From Streptomyces huasconensis (GTDB lineage: Bacteria; Actinomycetota; Actinomycetes; Streptomycetales; Streptomycetaceae): a stretch of 34,693 bases of DNA. The position numbers and the translations under genes are program-made. The stretch is from contig RBWT01000083.1 in the NCBI GenBank assembly GCA_004010275.1, positions 1-34,693 of the forward strand, written 5' to 3'. The notes below the pieces were generated by a model. That model worked only from the letters and a program-made list of their open reading frames with translations. It was not told the origin of the DNA and did no database searches. Below, piece by piece: positions 32,457-34,693 of the stretch (positions are counted from its first letter, which is position 1; every line of letters starts with the position of its first letter).

Positions 32457-34679
32457 ATGCGCACCGACGATCCCCCCTCGCAGGTGGGGAACGACCCTCT
32501 CTCGCAGGTGGCGGGCGATCCCCTGCCTCCCGTGCGGGAGGTTCTGGCCGCCATCGCGACCGGGCTGTGGCGGTGGGACAACGCCTCCGGGGCCGTCACG
32601 CTGGACGCGGAGGCGGCCCGGCTCCTCGGCCTGCCCGCGCGCGCCCAGACGCTGACGGAGGCGGCCGTGCGCTCGCGCTTCCACCCGGTCGACTGGAACG
32701 AGATCTACGGAACCGTCCAGCTGGCCGTCGCCGAAGGCACCCTCGCCGAGGCCCGGCTGCGGATCATGGACGACACGGGGCGGCGCGTCCTGCGCACCGT
32801 ACGCAGCCGCTCCAAGCCCGTGCTGCACGACGCGACCGAGGCGTACGAGCTGATCGGCACCCTGCAGGAGGTGACCGAGCCCGCGCCCGGTACCGCCGCC
32901 CGCACGCCCGTGACGGGTGACTGGCGCCGCTCCCGCGAGGCGTTCCTGCTGGACGCGGGCCGCGCCCTCGCCGAGGCGCGCTCCACGGAGGAGGTGCTGC
33001 GGGTCGCCGCGGGGCTCTCCATGCCGGGATTCTCGCCGGACGGGCTCGCGGTCTTCGGGGTGGCGGGCGACCGGCTCTCGATCATCGGCCACCACGGTCA
33101 CCAGCCCGGGGACGACGGGCCCTTCTCGGCGATGCCGCTGGACACCGACTATCCGGCGGCCGAGGTGGTGCGCACCGGCCGGGCCGTCTATCTCTCCTCG
33201 CCCGAGGACTACCGCCGCCGCTACCCGGCTGCCTGGCCGCTGGCCCGCCGCTTCGAGCGGCAGTCGTGGGCGTTCCTGCCGCTGACGGTGGCGGGCCGCA
33301 CGATGGGCGCGTGGATGGCCGCCTTCGCCTACCCGGTGTCCTTCACCCCTGATGAGCGTTCCGTCCTGACGACGGTCGCCCGGATGCTGGCGCAGGCCCT
33401 GTCGCGGGCCGGGGTCGCGGAGTCCGAGCGGGAGCTGACCGAGGGCCTCCAGCGGTCGATGCTGCCGATGCTCGGCCCGCAGATCCCCGGGATGAGCGTG
33501 GCCGCCCGCTATGTGCCGACCGGCGGCGGCCTCCAGGTCGGCGGCGACTGGTACGACATGATCCCGCTGCCGAGCGGCCGCATCGCCTTCGTCATCGGCG
33601 ACGTCCAGGGACACGACGTGCGCGCGGCGGGACTGATGGGGCAGCTGCGGATCGCCCTGCGCGCGTACGCCTCCGAGGGGCACCGCCCGGACGCGGTGCT
33701 CTCCCGGGCCACGCGCTTCCTGTCGGGCATCACGGAGTCCATCACGTACGGCTCCAGCGGCAGCGGCGCCGACGAGACCACGGTGTACGACCCGCGCTTC
33801 GCGACCTGCCTGTACGTCGAGGCGGACCCGGCGACCGGCGTCCTGGAGATCGGCCGCGCCGGCCACCCGGAACCGGCGATACGCCTGAGTGACGGAACGG
33901 TTCTGCAACGTCCTACGGCGGGCGGCCTGCCGCTCGGCGTCGACCCGGACGCCGACTACCCCACGACCCGCCTCGTCCTGGAGCCCGGCGAGACCATGCT
34001 GATCTGCACCGACGGCCTCATCGAGACCGGCGGCCACGACCTGGACAGCGGCTGGACGCGGATCAGGACGATCCTGGAGGAGTACGAGGGCGAGGGCGAC
34101 GGCGGCGAACACGGCGAGGGCCTCGAACAGCTCGCGGACTCCCTCGTGCAGGCCGTGCACGGGCCCTCCTCGCACTACACCACCGGCCCGCTCGCCGACC
34201 GGCGCGAGGACGACATAGCGGTCCTGCTGCTGAGCCGGACCAGCCGCCCGGAGCAGCGCACGGACGCCCGCCGCACGGTCCTGACGGTCGCGCAGGCCGA
34301 GCCGGAGCGCATCGGCGGGGCCCGGCGCCACCTGCGGGACCTGCTGCACGACTGGGCGGACGAGGACCAGGTCGACTCGGCGGTCCTGATGGTCTCGGAG
34401 ATGCTCACGAACGTCCTCGTGCACACCGATGGCGACGCGTTGCTCGTCGCCGAGGTCAGCGGGGAGCCGGGGGCGCGGCGGTTGCGGGCGGAGGTCGCGG
34501 ACAGCAGCGATGATCTGCCGCATAAGCGGCATCCTGGGGAGCTGGCGTCTTCCGGGCGGGGGCTGGTGCTGATGGAGTTGTTGGCGGATGCGTGGGGGGT
34601 GGACCCGCGGGGGGATGGAAAGAGCATTTGGTTCGAGTTGTACGAGGGGGGCGGTGCCTCCGGCGGTGGGGCGGAGTAA
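32457..34679 (+). CDS. PAS-GAF-SpoIIE phosphatase with C-terminal HATPase (anti-sigma-like) domain
   Basis: A 740-residue soluble signalling protein. Residues from about 28 to 140 are PAS-like (ATGLWRWDNASGAVTLDAEA). From about 155 to 320 is a GAF domain (LLDAGRALAEARSTEEVLRV, then WAFLPLTVAGRTMGAWMAAF). From about 345 to 590 is a PP2C/SpoIIE serine phosphatase: QVGGDWYDMIPL (metal Asp), VIGDVQGHDVRAA, GRAGHPEPA, ICTDGLIE and REDDIAVLLL, all metal-binding Asp retained. From about 610 to 735 is a Bergerat ATPase: SEMLTNVLVHTDGD (N box) and SGRGLVLMELLADAW (G2 box). Such proteins dephosphorylate anti-anti-sigma factors and may also phosphorylate them or bind sigma factors, tying a sensed signal to stress or developmental sigma factors. 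The partner is not in this window. Confidence 0.93.
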   Translation: MRTDDPPSQVGNDPLSQVAGDPLPPVREVLAAIATGLWRWDNASGAVTLDAEAARLLGLPARAQTLTEAAVRSRFHPVDWNEIYGTVQLAVAEGTLAEARLRIMDDTGRRVLRTVRSRSKPVLHDATEAYELIGTLQEVTEPAPGTAARTPVTGDWRRSREAFLLDAGRALAEARSTEEVLRVAAGLSMPGFSPDGLAVFGVAGDRLSIIGHHGHQPGDDGPFSAMPLDTDYPAAEVVRTGRAVYLSSPEDYRRRYPAAWPLARRFERQSWAFLPLTVAGRTMGAWMAAFAYPVSFTPDERSVLTTVARMLAQALSRAGVAESERELTEGLQRSMLPMLGPQIPGMSVAARYVPTGGGLQVGGDWYDMIPLPSGRIAFVIGDVQGHDVRAAGLMGQLRIALRAYASEGHRPDAVLSRATRFLSGITESITYGSSGSGADETTVYDPRFATCLYVEADPATGVLEIGRAGHPEPAIRLSDGTVLQRPTAGGLPLGVDPDADYPTTRLVLEPGETMLICTDGLIETGGHDLDSGWTRIRTILEEYEGEGDGGEHGEGLEQLADSLVQAVHGPSSHYTTGPLADRREDDIAVLLLSRTSRPEQRTDARRTVLTVAQAEPERIGGARRHLRDLLHDWADEDQVDSAVLMVSEMLTNVLVHTDGDALLVAEVSGEPGARRLRAEVADSSDDLPHKRHPGELASSGRGLVLMELLADAWGVDPRGDGKSIWFELYEGGGASGGGAE

Positions 34680-34693
34680 AGGCGGGGTTTGGG

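Overview
The window reads as high-GC actinobacterial chromosome, almost certainly Streptomyces or a close relative. The support is strong third-position G/C bias, GTG/TTG starts and GTGA/ATGA stop-start overlaps. Recognisable Streptomyces families also occur: snapalysin with a divergent LysR regulator, an XRE/DUF5753 regulator beside a DUF6879 protein, FUSC, DrrAB-type ABC transport, a PhoX phosphatase with a PHO box, and a SpoIIE-type phosphatase. Two housekeeping aminoacyl-tRNA synthetase genes (metG, aspS) mark it as chromosomal. I saw no rRNA, tRNA or CRISPR array.

Layout. 1-146: three copies of a hairpin-forming intergenic repeat abutting what looks like the C-terminal TPR half of a larger regulator (140-1129). 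1214-2626: a bacterial PH-domain protein and an SGNH-type lipoprotein. 2627-6101: an accessory-looking block with a small Cys-rich exported protein, a fused DUF6879 protein, its translationally coupled XRE/DUF5753 regulator, and two coupled Cys-containing proteins. 6102-7320: a sparse stretch, then a DUF7144-like membrane protein. 7340-9521: two broken, inverted pieces of one IS5-type element flanking a secreted FG-GAP protein. Both genes that abut the pieces have stop codons embedded in the CTAG target sequence.

9518-15774: a LysR regulator diverging from a secreted SGNH esterase, two small envelope proteins, a DrrA/DrrB-type exporter and a membrane protein. 15979-19926: an ATP-grasp protein, a membrane-anchored endonuclease/exonuclease/phosphatase-fold protein and a FUSC transporter. 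19946-22236: snapalysin, its divergent LysR regulator with a palindromic T-N11-A box between them, and a small exported protein. 22266-26079: a PhoX phosphatase with an upstream PHO box, and a VWA protein. 26204-27822: metG. 27903-29861: a divergent pair of Rpn/PD-(D/E)XK-like paralogues. 30040-34679: a small conserved-looking protein, aspS with a strong terminator, and a PAS-GAF-SpoIIE-HATPase phosphatase.

Two points matter most. First, at least eleven single-base indels break or locally shift conserved genes between about 10.6 and 27.4 kb, including the normally essential metG. The base sequence there is therefore probably erroneous, and these genes should be read as intact across the shifts. 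Second, both Rpn-like paralogues carry an aligned internal ATG preceded at exactly 5 nt by a GGAG-type ribosome-binding site, built in each from a rare AGG or AGA arginine codon. This suggests that each gene also makes a short C-terminal protein, like the intragenic antitoxins described for E. coli Rpn nucleases.
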